A stretch of 64,000 nt of DNA from Flavobacteriales bacterium 34_180_T64 (GTDB lineage Bacteria; Bacteroidota; Bacteroidia; Flavobacteriales; Flavobacteriaceae): assembly GCA_002162765.1 (NCBI GenBank), contig MAAR01000008.1, positions 62,001 to 126,000 on the forward strand, given 5' to 3'. The notes beneath the pieces were generated by a model that worked only from the letters and a program-made list of their open reading frames with translations, was not told the DNA's origin and did not search any database. How positions within the stretch are numbered: the first letter of the stretch is position 1; each line of letters starts with the position of its first letter. The position numbers and the translations under genes were made by a program. Positions 1 to 8,682 of this stretch are shown piece after piece.

Positions 1-2
1 TT

Positions 3-1826
3 GGGTTTCTAACGCTTCAAAATAACAAGGCTAAAGATATCAATACTAAGTTTGGAGCAGCAAATTTCAGCTATTCACCCAACAAAGCACTCGATATAAG
101 TGGGTTTGGGATTTTTTCAAGTAGCCGAATTGAATTACAACAAAACAGTTCTGTGCAGTATACCGATACGAATTTAAATATTCCAGATGAAGATACCCAA
201 AGTAATACTTCGCAACGTAGTGATTTGGGAATGCTTAAATTGAGTGCGAAGTACAAACCTAATTTCAACAATCAAGTCGATTATGATGTCTTAGGACGGT
301 TTTCAAAGGAATCGCAAGACCAGCGTTTTTTCTCTTCAGTAATTGGGAATACAGATCAATTTGAAGAGACGAAACCGTTTAGTATCAAACAAAATTTCAA
401 TTATTATTACACACTAGATGAAAATAATATTTTCGCCTTAGAAGCGCAGCATTTATTGCAAGATGAAGATCCATTTTACAATGCAGTACTAGAAAATGAT
501 CCGACTAATAATGATGCTGCCAATCCTGATGACAGAGACCCTTATGATACAACAGCATCAGGTCTAGGATTGGATGGCGCTCAGTTTAATTATGATATCG
601 CCCAGGAAAAACGTGTAAAATCAAATCAAGTAGATGCAAAATTAGATTATTGGAACATTTTAAATCTGAAGAGCAATATCAATTTTACGCTTGGTACTAT
701 TTTGAGTCATCAAACATTTGATTCGGAGATATTTCAATTTTTAGATGATGGCTCTCAATTTCAACCGACTCCTACACTAAACAATGGTTTAGATACGAAT
801 AACACCGATTACAATTTTAGCGATTTGTATTTAGGTGTTCACTACAGATTTAAAACAGGTATATTCACTTTTACTCCAGGTTTTTCCACGCATGCTTACA
901 GTACAAAAAACACACAATTTGGAGAAACCTATAAGGATAATTTTTTCAAGCTACTTCCAGATTTTAATATGAGAATGCAGCTTAAAAAGAGTGAACAAAT
1001 TATTTTAAACTATAATATGCAGACCCAGTTTACCGATGTTACCAATTTGGCAAAAGGATTGGTTATGAATAATTACAACTCCTTGTATTATGGAAATGAA
1101 ACTTTAGATAATGCCATTTCTCATAACGTGAATTTGTCGTATTTCAGTTTTAATATGTTCAATTATACCAATGTGTTCGCAAATATCAATTACAATAAGA
1201 GCATCGATCAAATTAGAAATCTAACCAATTTTGAAAGTGTCATTCGTACCAATTCGCCTTTTAATTCTTCTTTTGCTGACGAATCATTATCTGTTGGAGG
1301 ACGTTTTCAAAGGCGCTTCGGAAAATTGCGGGCGTCGATAAATGGGAATTTCAATTACTCGAAATTTAATCAGTTTATACAAGATCAACAATCTGTGAAC
1401 GAAAACTATTCTCAAACCTATAGAGCAGAGTTACGTACCAATTTTAGACATGCACCAAATGTAGAATTGGGATATCGTTATACTATTGCAGACAACGATC
1501 AAGGTTCTAGCCGATCTAAATTCTATACCAATGCACCATCAATTGAGTTTGATGCTTACATCTGGAAGCAGCTAACATTGAGAACCGATTATACCTACAA
1601 TAGTTTTAGTGATGAAGCTGGTAAAATAAACGATTACGAATTTTGGAATGCTTCATTATCCTATAGAAAAAATAAAGATGCCAAATTAGAGTATGAGTTA
1701 AAAGCAACTAATTTACTGAACACCAAATCTCAAAACCAAAGCAGCTCGAGTAATATTTCGGTAAGTGCCACCGAGTATTTTATACAGCCGCGTTTTGTGA
1801 CTTTCAGGTTGATTTATGATTTGTAG
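3..1826 (+). CDS. TonB-dependent receptor, C-terminal part (5' end outside window)
   Basis: The frame is open from base 3, so the gene begins before the window; 607 residues are visible. They are rich in alternating aromatic and polar residues with many Asn and Tyr, typical of outer-membrane beta strands, and show no cytoplasmic enzyme motif. The protein ends in a short amphipathic strand (RFVTFRLIYDL), as outer-membrane barrels do. In Bacteroidota such proteins are usually TonB-dependent receptors with an N-terminal carboxypeptidase-like domain and a plug, which would lie upstream. The substrate cannot be told. An ATG at 153 is internal and should not be taken as the start. A MITE-like repeat follows the stop codon at once. 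Confidence 0.8.
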   Translation, partial: GFLTLQNNKAKDINTKFGAANFSYSPNKALDISGFGIFSSSRIELQQNSSVQYTDTNLNIPDEDTQSNTSQRSDLGMLKLSAKYKPNFNNQVDYDVLGRFSKESQDQRFFSSVIGNTDQFEETKPFSIKQNFNYYYTLDENNIFALEAQHLLQDEDPFYNAVLENDPTNNDAANPDDRDPYDTTASGLGLDGAQFNYDIAQEKRVKSNQVDAKLDYWNILNLKSNINFTLGTILSHQTFDSEIFQFLDDGSQFQPTPTLNNGLDTNNTDYNFSDLYLGVHYRFKTGIFTFTPGFSTHAYSTKNTQFGETYKDNFFKLLPDFNMRMQLKKSEQIILNYNMQTQFTDVTNLAKGLVMNNYNSLYYGNETLDNAISHNVNLSYFSFNMFNYTNVFANINYNKSIDQIRNLTNFESVIRTNSPFNSSFADESLSVGGRFQRRFGKLRASINGNFNYSKFNQFIQDQQSVNENYSQTYRAELRTNFRHAPNVELGYRYTIADNDQGSSRSKFYTNAPSIEFDAYIWKQLTLRTDYTYNSFSDEAGKINDYEFWNASLSYRKNKDAKLEYELKATNLLNTKSQNQSSSSNISVSATEYFIQPRFVTFRLIYDL

Positions 1827-1833
1827 TGTTTGG

Positions 1834-1938
1834 GCGTTCCTTAAAATGTCAAATCGAGTGCAATCGAGATCACATTTTAAGTCAGGCTGTCCATTATATC
1901 TTTTGTAAACAAAAGGATGCCATTTCCATCCCTAACGC
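1834..1938. repeat. MITE-like element, copy 1 (105 bp)
   Basis: The element is bounded by GCGTT on the left and AACGC on the right, an imperfect terminal inverted repeat. Inside are two smaller inverted repeats: a TTAAAATGT / ACATTTTAA pair and a CTTTTGT-aa-ACAAAAG hairpin. Related copies lie at 13437-13549, 32341-32434 and 49968-50051. It carries no reading frame, so any movement would need a transposase elsewhere. Confidence 0.65.
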
Positions 1939-1969
1939 AAATGAGGAGGTCTGAAAAGTAACTATTAGT

Positions 1970-2037
1970 GTCATAGTGAGCCTGTCGAAATGTTTAATGT
2001 ATTGAAATTAATACAACTTCGACAAGCTCAGTTTGAC
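1970..2037. repeat. Inverted repeat of the TGAGC..GTCGAA family
   Basis: The left arm (GTCATAGTGAGCCTGTCGAA) and the reverse complement of the right arm (2016-2037, GTCAAACTGAGCTTGTCGAA) agree at 16 of 20 positions around a 25-base spacer. This is a REP-like palindrome. Single half-sites of the same family recur at 47301, 48659, 50863 and 52151, and a variant lies inside the element at 13437-13549. The rest of the gap to 2088 shows nothing else. Confidence 0.7.
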
Positions 2038-2087
2038 AAACTATAATCGATGACTCTATGTTGCTTTTTTACAGCCTCTTTATTTTT

Positions 2088-3908
2088 TTAATTATCCCGA
2101 ATCACATGAATAACTCCAGAAATGGTATGCGGTAAACCAAGAAAGTCCTCATAATCTCCACTAAAATTTATATCCACATAGTCACCTTCTTCACCCAAGC
2201 TAGTTAAATTGTAGATGATATTATTGTTTGTTTCTGAAATTCCAAGACATTCAACAATGCTAATTCCATAGTCATTTGGATCATTCCAATTTAAATTATC
2301 GTAGCTGCCTACATGTGGTGCATCTGTAAGAGACCCTTGTAGATAGAAGCAATTATTGCCGTTTTGTGACGAAATAGTCAATACATCATTATTTGAAATT
2401 TGACCAGTTCCAAAAGGATATAAATAAACCTCTATAAAATCGAATAAGAATTGAGTGTCATTATCATCTATAGTATATTGAATAAATTCAGTAATCGTGT
2501 TACATGACGTTAAGGTTCCAATATCAGTTACTGGTGTCGTAAAGGTATAACTAATACTATCTGTACTTTGTAGATTCACAAAATCACTTGCTTCAATATC
2601 AAAAGTATTTATAGTAGCGCAACGTAACAGGTTTATTTCAAAGCTACCATCTGATACGCTTTCAAAATGAGTCTGCCCTCCATATGTTAAAACCACATAA
2701 CCATCGGTTACGGGATCTCCGTTGCACGTATTAAATGTACCAACAACAGTTTCCGAGATAATATCAGGATTATCTAATACAGTAATACTTATATTTGAAT
2801 CTGAAGTAAATGGACCAATAGAAGCCGAATACAGTGAAGCTTCACCGCAAATGTCATAATTGTAAATATTAAGTTCTAAGGTTTCACCGCTAGGTACTAG
2901 ACCACAAACTTCTCCATTTTCATTAGTAGTGCCACCTGCAGTACCATAGGTTGTACTCGTAATGGTTGCATTCATATTGGAAAGTAGATTGCCAGCTTCA
3001 TCAGAAATAGTAATACATAAATTAACAGCTTCCGCAGGAATATCGCAATTCCAAAAAGAGAAGTGAGATACCGTGCCTACATAAGCATTTCCCACTAACG
3101 TTGCTACACCATCTTCTACCCAATAGCCATTAGTTTCATCAAAATACCAAAGCGGAATGGTGCTTGGAGCATTGGCTAATAAACTCGCATCTAATGGCAG
3201 TGTTATTTCAGCTGTTGAGCCATCAGCTAAGTTGAGGTCTTCACCACCATCGCCTCTTAATTCTACGGCTAACATGCCATAGGTTTGTAGCATGCGTTCT
3301 TCATTTTGCGCATTGGCAGCATAAAGCATCCCGGGCATTTGATCTGACGTGTCGTCTTCCGATGGGTCTAAATGATGCATAATCACATTCACATTACCAG
3401 AGTAAGTACTTCCATCAGGGTTTTTATAGTCACCCTGTAGAGAAACTGAAGCACCATTTCCAATTGCAATAGTCTCCGAAGTACCACTCGAAGTCGTACC
3501 AATAATCGTTTCTTCTAATAAGGTGATTGATATTTTATTGGTTCCAGAGCTTGGTACTACAGCTCGAGAGCCATATATATAACCGTCTTTTTCGGCTTTT
3601 ACATATGCAAAGCGTTCATGAACATTTGCATTGGTGATAATAAACACACCGTTGCTATCCGTTGAAACATTAGAATTACCAATACTAATGCTAACATTTT
3701 CGATAGGATTGTTGTTTTTATCTTTTACGGTTCCAAGAAATGTACGCGAAATAGCATTTCCAAAGTTTTGAGCAAATGCTGTTGGATTGGGTTCTGGATT
3801 GTTGTTATTAGTATTTGTAATGCCATCGTCTTTATCACATGTTAGTAGGGAAAATGATACGAATAATAAAAAAATAAATGATTTGAATGCATTTTGATTT
3901 GGGTTCAT
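2088..3908 (-). CDS. Large surface lipoprotein with carboxypeptidase-like regulatory domain
   Basis: The protein has 606 residues. An N-terminal hydrophobic segment ends in a lipobox (SLLTC, Cys24) followed by DKDD, the acidic stretch linked to surface export of Bacteroidota lipoproteins. Residues about 55-120 form a carboxypeptidase-regulatory-like beta sandwich (FLGTVKDKNNNPIENVSI, then TDSNGVF). The remainder is Thr/Ser/Gly-rich and looks like further immunoglobulin-like modules. No catalytic motif is visible. The role is unknown; adhesion or surface structure is a guess. It is transcribed alone, towards the TonB receptor. Confidence 0.75.
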   Translation of the reverse strand: MNPNQNAFKSFIFLLFVSFSLLTCDKDDGITNTNNNNPEPNPTAFAQNFGNAISRTFLGTVKDKNNNPIENVSISIGNSNVSTDSNGVFIITNANVHERFAYVKAEKDGYIYGSRAVVPSSGTNKISITLLEETIIGTTSSGTSETIAIGNGASVSLQGDYKNPDGSTYSGNVNVIMHHLDPSEDDTSDQMPGMLYAANAQNEERMLQTYGMLAVELRGDGGEDLNLADGSTAEITLPLDASLLANAPSTIPLWYFDETNGYWVEDGVATLVGNAYVGTVSHFSFWNCDIPAEAVNLCITISDEAGNLLSNMNATITSTTYGTAGGTTNENGEVCGLVPSGETLELNIYNYDICGEASLYSASIGPFTSDSNISITVLDNPDIISETVVGTFNTCNGDPVTDGYVVLTYGGQTHFESVSDGSFEINLLRCATINTFDIEASDFVNLQSTDSISYTFTTPVTDIGTLTSCNTITEFIQYTIDDNDTQFLFDFIEVYLYPFGTGQISNNDVLTISSQNGNNCFYLQGSLTDAPHVGSYDNLNWNDPNDYGISIVECLGISETNNNIIYNLTSLGEEGDYVDINFSGDYEDFLGLPHTISGVIHVIRDN

Positions 3909-4050
3909 AGTAAGTTGTTTTTATAGTATGTTTAAATAGAACAGCTTAGTATTTGAAACTCCCAGTACATGCTTTTTAGTTATTCGGTGTTTTATCCAAA
4001 TAGGATTGCATATACTGTTATGAAATTTAGGTTTTTGCGTACACTTTGCT

Positions 4051-4082
4051 TTTGATTATTGTAATTAAGTCCTGTATATTTA
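4051..4082 (+). promoter_or_regulatory. Candidate promoter of the M28 peptidase gene
   Basis: TTTG at 4051-4054 and TATATTTA at 4075-4082 are 20 bases apart and resemble the Bacteroidota -33 (TTTG) and -7 (TAnnTTTG) elements with one mismatch. The predicted start site lies about 25 bases before the ATG. Confidence 0.5.
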
Positions 4083-4115
4083 CGACAGTATAGTTTAATA
4101 TAATCTCCTTTATAA

Positions 4116-5687
4116 ATGAATCGTTTATTTAAATTCACGTTCGCAATTTTTGTGTTAACTAGTTCTGCAGTACTTTCTCAAAATCAAAATCAAGAAGATG
4201 TCATTAGCCTTATTATTGAAGAAGCAAATGATAATTCACAATTAGAGCGATTGGCACATGAGTTATTAGATGTTGTTGGGCCGAGACTTACTGGAACGCC
4301 TCAAAAAAAGCATGCTAACGATTGGCTCGTTGCTCAATATGAAAAATGGGGTATTGCTGCCAATAATGAGCAATGGGGAGAATGGCGAGGCTGGGAACGT
4401 GGTGTTACTCATATTGATATGGTTTCTCCTCGATTGCAAACACTTAAAGGGACACAACTTGGATGGAGTCCGAGTACTACTAAAGAAGGAATTACAGCTG
4501 AGGTAATAACCATACCCACTTTTTTAGATGCGATAGAATTTGAACAATGGTTACCCAAAGTAAAAGGAAAAATCGTATTGGTGTCCAGACAACAACCAAC
4601 AGGTAGACCAGATTATAATTGGGAAGAATTTGCCACAGAAGCGTCTTTTAAAAAAATGAAAAAAGAACGTGATGCGCGAAAGACGGAATGGTATAAAAAT
4701 ATTAAAAGAACAGGTTATAAAAATACAACAGGTATCATTACTGCCCTTGAAAAATCAGGAGCTGTTGGAATTATTTCATCGTATTGGTCCGGTGGATTTG
4801 GGGCTAATAAGGTGTTTACTGCTAAAACGAAACATGTGCCTTCTCTCGATATGAATTTGGAAGATTATAATATGCTTTATAGACTAGTGGATTATGGGAA
4901 CAAACCACAAATAAGAATTGTTTCTGAATCTAAAGAATTGGGAACAGTACCTACTTTTAATACCATTGCAGAAATTAGAGGAACGGAGACACCAAAAGAA
5001 TATATCATTTTATCTGCGCATTTAGATTCTTTTGACGGATCACCTGGCGCGACAGATAATGGAACAGGAACTATTTTAATGATGGAAGTCATGCGCATTC
5101 TTAAAAAAATGAATCCAAACCCAAAACGAACTATACTTGCTGGTCATTGGGGTGCCGAAGAACAAGGGACCAATGGATCTAAAGCATTTGTAGAAGATCA
5201 TCCGGAAATCATTAAGAATATACAAGTCGTGTTTAATCAAGATAATGGAACTGGTCGGATCGTGAATTTATCCGGAGCTGGATTTATGCATTCTTACGAA
5301 TTTTTATCACGTTGGTTAACTGAAGTGCCAATTGACATATCAAAACATATTAAAACAGAATTCCCAGGAACACCTGTGAGAAGAGGTAGAGGGTCTTCTG
5401 ATAACAAGTCATTTTTAGCAGCGGATGCAGTGACTTTTAATTTGGGCGCATTAGATTGGTCGTATCGAGACTATACATGGCATACGAATGTTGATTCATA
5501 CGATAAAATTGTATTCGATGATGTGAGAAGTAATGTTATTCTTACTGCAATTCTAACGTATATGGCATGCGAAGACCCAAATAGGGCTTCAAGACAAAAA
5601 GCGGTATTGCCACTTAATCCTGCAACCGGGAAACGCGATTTATGGCCAAAACCACAGTCGCCAACGCGTAAGGGAGGAATGGATTAA
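4116..5687 (+). CDS. M28 family metallopeptidase, secreted
   Basis: This 523-residue protein has a cleavable signal peptide (residues 1-21, ending SSAVLSQ). A protease-associated-like insert spans about 90-270. The M28 catalytic domain carries the expected zinc ligands: His302 and Asp314 (SAHLDS, then ATDNGTGT), Glu348-Glu349 (GAEEQG), Asp376 (NQDNGTG) and His456 (TWHTN). All key residues are present, so it should be an active di-zinc aminopeptidase or carboxypeptidase of the periplasm or cell surface. Substrate specificity cannot be read from sequence. It is a single gene with its own promoter and terminator. Confidence 0.9.
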   Translation: MNRLFKFTFAIFVLTSSAVLSQNQNQEDVISLIIEEANDNSQLERLAHELLDVVGPRLTGTPQKKHANDWLVAQYEKWGIAANNEQWGEWRGWERGVTHIDMVSPRLQTLKGTQLGWSPSTTKEGITAEVITIPTFLDAIEFEQWLPKVKGKIVLVSRQQPTGRPDYNWEEFATEASFKKMKKERDARKTEWYKNIKRTGYKNTTGIITALEKSGAVGIISSYWSGGFGANKVFTAKTKHVPSLDMNLEDYNMLYRLVDYGNKPQIRIVSESKELGTVPTFNTIAEIRGTETPKEYIILSAHLDSFDGSPGATDNGTGTILMMEVMRILKKMNPNPKRTILAGHWGAEEQGTNGSKAFVEDHPEIIKNIQVVFNQDNGTGRIVNLSGAGFMHSYEFLSRWLTEVPIDISKHIKTEFPGTPVRRGRGSSDNKSFLAADAVTFNLGALDWSYRDYTWHTNVDSYDKIVFDDVRSNVILTAILTYMACEDPNRASRQKAVLPLNPATGKRDLWPKPQSPTRKGGMD

Positions 5688-5700
5688 TCAATTGAGTGAA

Positions 5701-5740
5701 CTAAAAAAACCACAAGATTTCGTCTTGTGGTTTTTTTTTA
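5701..5740. terminator. Bidirectional intrinsic terminator
   Basis: A 10-bp perfect stem (AACCACAAGA / TCTTGTGGTT) with a five-base loop is flanked by A-runs on the left and T-runs on the right, so it can stop both the peptidase transcript and the convergent metK transcript. Confidence 0.9.
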
Positions 5741-5756
5741 GTTCTTCTTATGAATA

Positions 5757-7010
5757 TTATAAATCAAAAGTCGCTTTTACTTTGTCTACATAATCTAATT
5801 TTTCCCATGTAAACAACTCTACATCTAGCGTAATATCATCTCCATTAGGTTGAGAAAAGGTTTTTTTAACCATTTCATTTTTCCGACCCATATGACCATA
5901 AGCGGCTGTTTCGATATACATTGGATTACGAAGTTTTAAACGCTCTTCGATTGATGCAGGACGCATATCAAAAATCTGAGTTACTTTACTCGCAATTTCA
6001 CCATCAGTCATATTAAAAGGACATGTTCCATAGGTATCAACAAATATAGACGTTGGCTCAACAACACCAATAGCATAAGACACTTGCACTAAAACTTCAT
6101 CACAAACTCCAGCTGCAACTAAATTTTTAGCAATATGACGTGTCGCATACGCAGCACTTCGATCCACTTTACTCGGGTCTTTTCCGCTGAATGCGCCTCC
6201 ACCATGTGCGCCTTTTCCACCATAGGTGTCAACTATAATTTTTCTACCCGTTAATCCTGTGTCACCATGTGGTCCGCCTATAACAAACTTTCCAGTTGGA
6301 TTAATATGATACGTAATTTCATCATTAAATAAGGCTTGGATATGTTCAGGAAGTTTTGCAACAACCCTAGGAATCAGAATGTCTACAATGTCTTTTCTAA
6401 TCGTAGCAAGCATGGCATCATCTTTATCAAAATCATCGTGCTGCGTTGAGACTACAATAGCATCTATTCGTTGCGGAACATTATCATCATTATATTCAAT
6501 AGTCACCTGACTTTTTGAATCTGGTCTTAAATACGTTATCTCTTTATTTTCTCTACGTAATGCAGCAAGTTCAATTAATATTTTATGAGATAGATCCAGC
6601 GCCAAAGGCATATAATTTTCGGTTTCACGTGTGGCATAACCAAACATCATTCCTTGATCTCCAGCACCTTGTTCTTCTTTAACGGCTCTGTCTACACCGC
6701 GATTTATATCTTCAGATTGCTCATGAATGGCCGAAAATACACCGCACGAATTTCCATCAAACATATATTCACTTTTTGTATAACCAATACTGTTGATCGT
6801 ATCTCTAGCAATTTTTTGAACATCTAAATAGGTGTTAGATTTTACTTCACCTGCTAGCACAACTTGCCCAGTAGTAACCAATGTTTCACAGGCTACTTTT
6901 GAGTCTTTGTCAAAAGCTAAAAAGTTATCAATTAATGCATCACTAATTTGATCGGATACTTTATCTGGATGTCCTTCAGAGACACTTTCTGAAGTAAATA
7001 AATATGGCAT
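5757..7010 (-). CDS. metK: S-adenosylmethionine synthase
   Basis: This cytoplasmic enzyme makes S-adenosylmethionine from methionine and ATP. The 417-residue protein starts [21 protein letters not shown], the standard MetK N-terminus with its ATP and metal-binding GHPDK. It also has [12 protein letters not shown] and the P-loop-like [19 protein letters not shown]. It is somewhat longer than the approximately 385-residue E. coli enzyme, as in other Bacteroidota. It is divergent from the methionine operon, whose transcript opens with a SAM riboswitch; the metK transcript runs the other way and does not carry that riboswitch. Confidence 0.98.
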   Translation of the reverse strand: MPYLFTSESVSEGHPDKVSDQISDALIDNFLAFDKDSKVACETLVTTGQVVLAGEVKSNTYLDVQKIARDTINSIGYTKSEYMFDGNSCGVFSAIHEQSEDINRGVDRAVKEEQGAGDQGMMFGYATRETENYMPLALDLSHKILIELAALRRENKEITYLRPDSKSQVTIEYNDDNVPQRIDAIVVSTQHDDFDKDDAMLATIRKDIVDILIPRVVAKLPEHIQALFNDEITYHINPTGKFVIGGPHGDTGLTGRKIIVDTYGGKGAHGGGAFSGKDPSKVDRSAAYATRHIAKNLVAAGVCDEVLVQVSYAIGVVEPTSIFVDTYGTCPFNMTDGEIASKVTQIFDMRPASIEERLKLRNPMYIETAAYGHMGRKNEMVKKTFSQPNGDDITLDVELFTWEKLDYVDKVKATFDL

Positions 7011-7150
7011 AAATAAGCGTTTTAATTTTTGTTTAATTTAAGAAAAAAATATGAGATTGCTTGGTCGCTAGAGAAGTAGAAAAATTACTGCTTTAGCACT
7101 TTTTTAACGAGGTCGCAATCAGACAAATTATTCCTCTTTTAATTATGGGA

Positions 7151-7158
7151 CAAAAGTA
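7151..7158 (-). promoter_or_regulatory. Candidate -7 box for metK
   Basis: On the minus strand the sequence reads TACTTTTG, a full match to TAnnTTTG. No clear TTTG partner is seen at the expected upstream distance. It would give a leader of about 135 bases, in which I see no recognisable structure. Confidence 0.4.
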
Positions 7159-7206
7159 AATAAATTAAATGGAAAGAAATTTTTTTATAAAATTTTTAAG
7201 AATTTA

Positions 7207-7239
7207 TTTGGATATTAAAATTTTGTAATGCAATATTTG
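7207..7239 (+). promoter_or_regulatory. Candidate promoter of the methionine operon
   Basis: TTTG at 7207-7210 and AATATTTG at 7232-7239 are 21 bases apart, a near match to TTTG / TAnnTTTG. Transcription would start about 20-25 bases before the riboswitch. Confidence 0.5.
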
Positions 7240-7269
7240 CACTCACAAAGTTCAATAACTTACTGAAAT

Positions 7270-7389
7270 GTTATCAAGAAAGGCGGAGGGATTAGACCCA
7301 TTGAAGCCTTAGCAACCCTTTAGAAATAAAGAAGGTGCTAAATTCTACTTAAAAACTCGATTCATTTATCGAGAATTTGGATAGATAAC
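7270..7389 (+). promoter_or_regulatory. SAM-I (S-box) riboswitch
   Basis: The conserved S-box core is present: TTATCAAGAAAGGCGGAGGG, then GACCCATTGAAGCC, AGCAACC and AAGGTGCTAAATTC. The closing P1 helix pairs GTTATC (7270-7275) with GATAAC (7384-7389) perfectly, and a hairpin CTCGAT / ATCGAG fits P4. It should bind S-adenosylmethionine and lower expression of the downstream methionine genes. About 117 bases separate it from the first start codon. Confidence 0.93.
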
Positions 7390-7395
7390 TTAACG

Positions 7396-7427
7396 TAATC
7401 ACTCATCTGTGATTATTATTTCTTTTT
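7396..7427 (+). terminator. Possible riboswitch-controlled terminator
   Basis: TAATCAC and GTGATTA form a 7-bp stem with a six-base loop, followed by an imperfect T-rich tract (TTATTTCTTTTT). It lies just after P1 of the riboswitch, where an expression platform is expected. I could not find a convincing antiterminator, so the mechanism is open. Confidence 0.45.
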
Positions 7428-7506
7428 AACATTTTTCTATTAAGTACGCCTTTAAGGCGCATTTGACTTTTGGTTTAATTATTTATTAACTAAAAAAATT
7501 AGAAAA

Positions 7507-8682
7507 ATGAGTGCAACAAAAATTATTCATTCAATACCGAGTGACCCGCTTACAGGGGCAATTTCGGTACCAGTTTACCAAACTTCAACATTTATTCAGG
7601 AAGCTCCTGGAGTTAACAAAGGCTTTGATTATGCTAGAAGCAATAATCCAACTCGTAAAGTATTAGAAGATGTGGTCGCCCAGTTGGAAGGTGGTCATTC
7701 AGCCTTTGCTTTTGCAACAGGATTAGCCGCAATTGATGCTGTTTTAAAACTCTTGTCTGCAGGTGATGAAATTATCGCAGTTGATGATATTTATGGTGGA
7801 GCGTATCGATTATTTACCCATGTTTACGAAAAGTTAGGTATTAAAGTACATTATGTAGATACAACGGATGCTTCAAATATTGCTAATAAAATAAGCAGTA
7901 ATACCAAACTTGTATGGATCGAATCTCCCACCAATCCAACATTAAAAGTTTCTGATATTCAAACTATTGCTATTATTGCCAAAAGCGTTGGAGCGCTATT
8001 AGTTGTTGATAATACGTTTGCAAGCCCAATTGCGCAACAGCCGCTAAAGTTAGGTGCAGATATTATTATTCATAGTGGAACTAAATATATTGGAGGACAT
8101 TCAGATTTAGTTGCTGGCTTAGTTATTACAAAAAGCGAGCTGTTGTCTGAAAAGCTAAAATTCATTCAAAATGCATCGGGAGGTATTTTAGGTCCTTGGG
8201 ATTGCTTTTTAACAATTCGTGGTATTGAAACCTTAGAGCTGCGTTACAAAAAGCAATGTGAAAATGCATTCGCAGTGGCTGCATTTTTGTCTAATCACGA
8301 GGCTGTTCAAGAGGTGCATTTTCCAGGATTAATAACGCATAAAAATCATGATATTGCAAAACGTCAGCAGAATGGGTTATTTGGTGGAATAGTCTCTTTT
8401 GCCTTGAAAGAAGATACTCAAGAAGCGGCCAATCAATTTGTAACAAGTACCAGTTATTTTAAGTTAGCTGAAAGCCTTGGTGGTGTCAAAAGTTTACTTT
8501 GTCATCCAGCACAAATGACCCATGCTTCTATTCCAAGAGAACGTCGTTTACGTTCTGGAATTAAAGATTCTTTAATTCGTTTGTCCTGTGGTATTGAACA
8601 TACCGAAGATTTAATCAACGATTTAAATCAGGCATTTGCTATAGGATTTAAATTAAAAGAAACGTCTTATGCAAAAGAATAA
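7507..8682 (+). CDS. metB: Cystathionine gamma-synthase / O-acylhomoserine sulfhydrylase family PLP enzyme
   Basis: The 391-residue protein belongs to the Cys/Met metabolism PLP family. Landmarks are YARSNNPTRKVLE near the N-terminus, the PLP lysine Lys193 in HSGTKYIGGHSD, and SLGGVKSLLCHPAQMTHASI near the C-terminus. It would join a homoserine ester to cysteine or sulfide on the way to methionine or homocysteine. Sequence alone does not separate cystathionine gamma-synthase, sulfhydrylase and lyase activities, so the symbol is provisional. As the first gene after the SAM riboswitch, a methionine-biosynthetic role is favoured over degradation. It overlaps the next gene by 14 bases. Confidence 0.85.
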   Translation: MSATKIIHSIPSDPLTGAISVPVYQTSTFIQEAPGVNKGFDYARSNNPTRKVLEDVVAQLEGGHSAFAFATGLAAIDAVLKLLSAGDEIIAVDDIYGGAYRLFTHVYEKLGIKVHYVDTTDASNIANKISSNTKLVWIESPTNPTLKVSDIQTIAIIAKSVGALLVVDNTFASPIAQQPLKLGADIIIHSGTKYIGGHSDLVAGLVITKSELLSEKLKFIQNASGGILGPWDCFLTIRGIETLELRYKKQCENAFAVAAFLSNHEAVQEVHFPGLITHKNHDIAKRQQNGLFGGIVSFALKEDTQEAANQFVTSTSYFKLAESLGGVKSLLCHPAQMTHASIPRERRLRSGIKDSLIRLSCGIEHTEDLINDLNQAFAIGFKLKETSYAKE

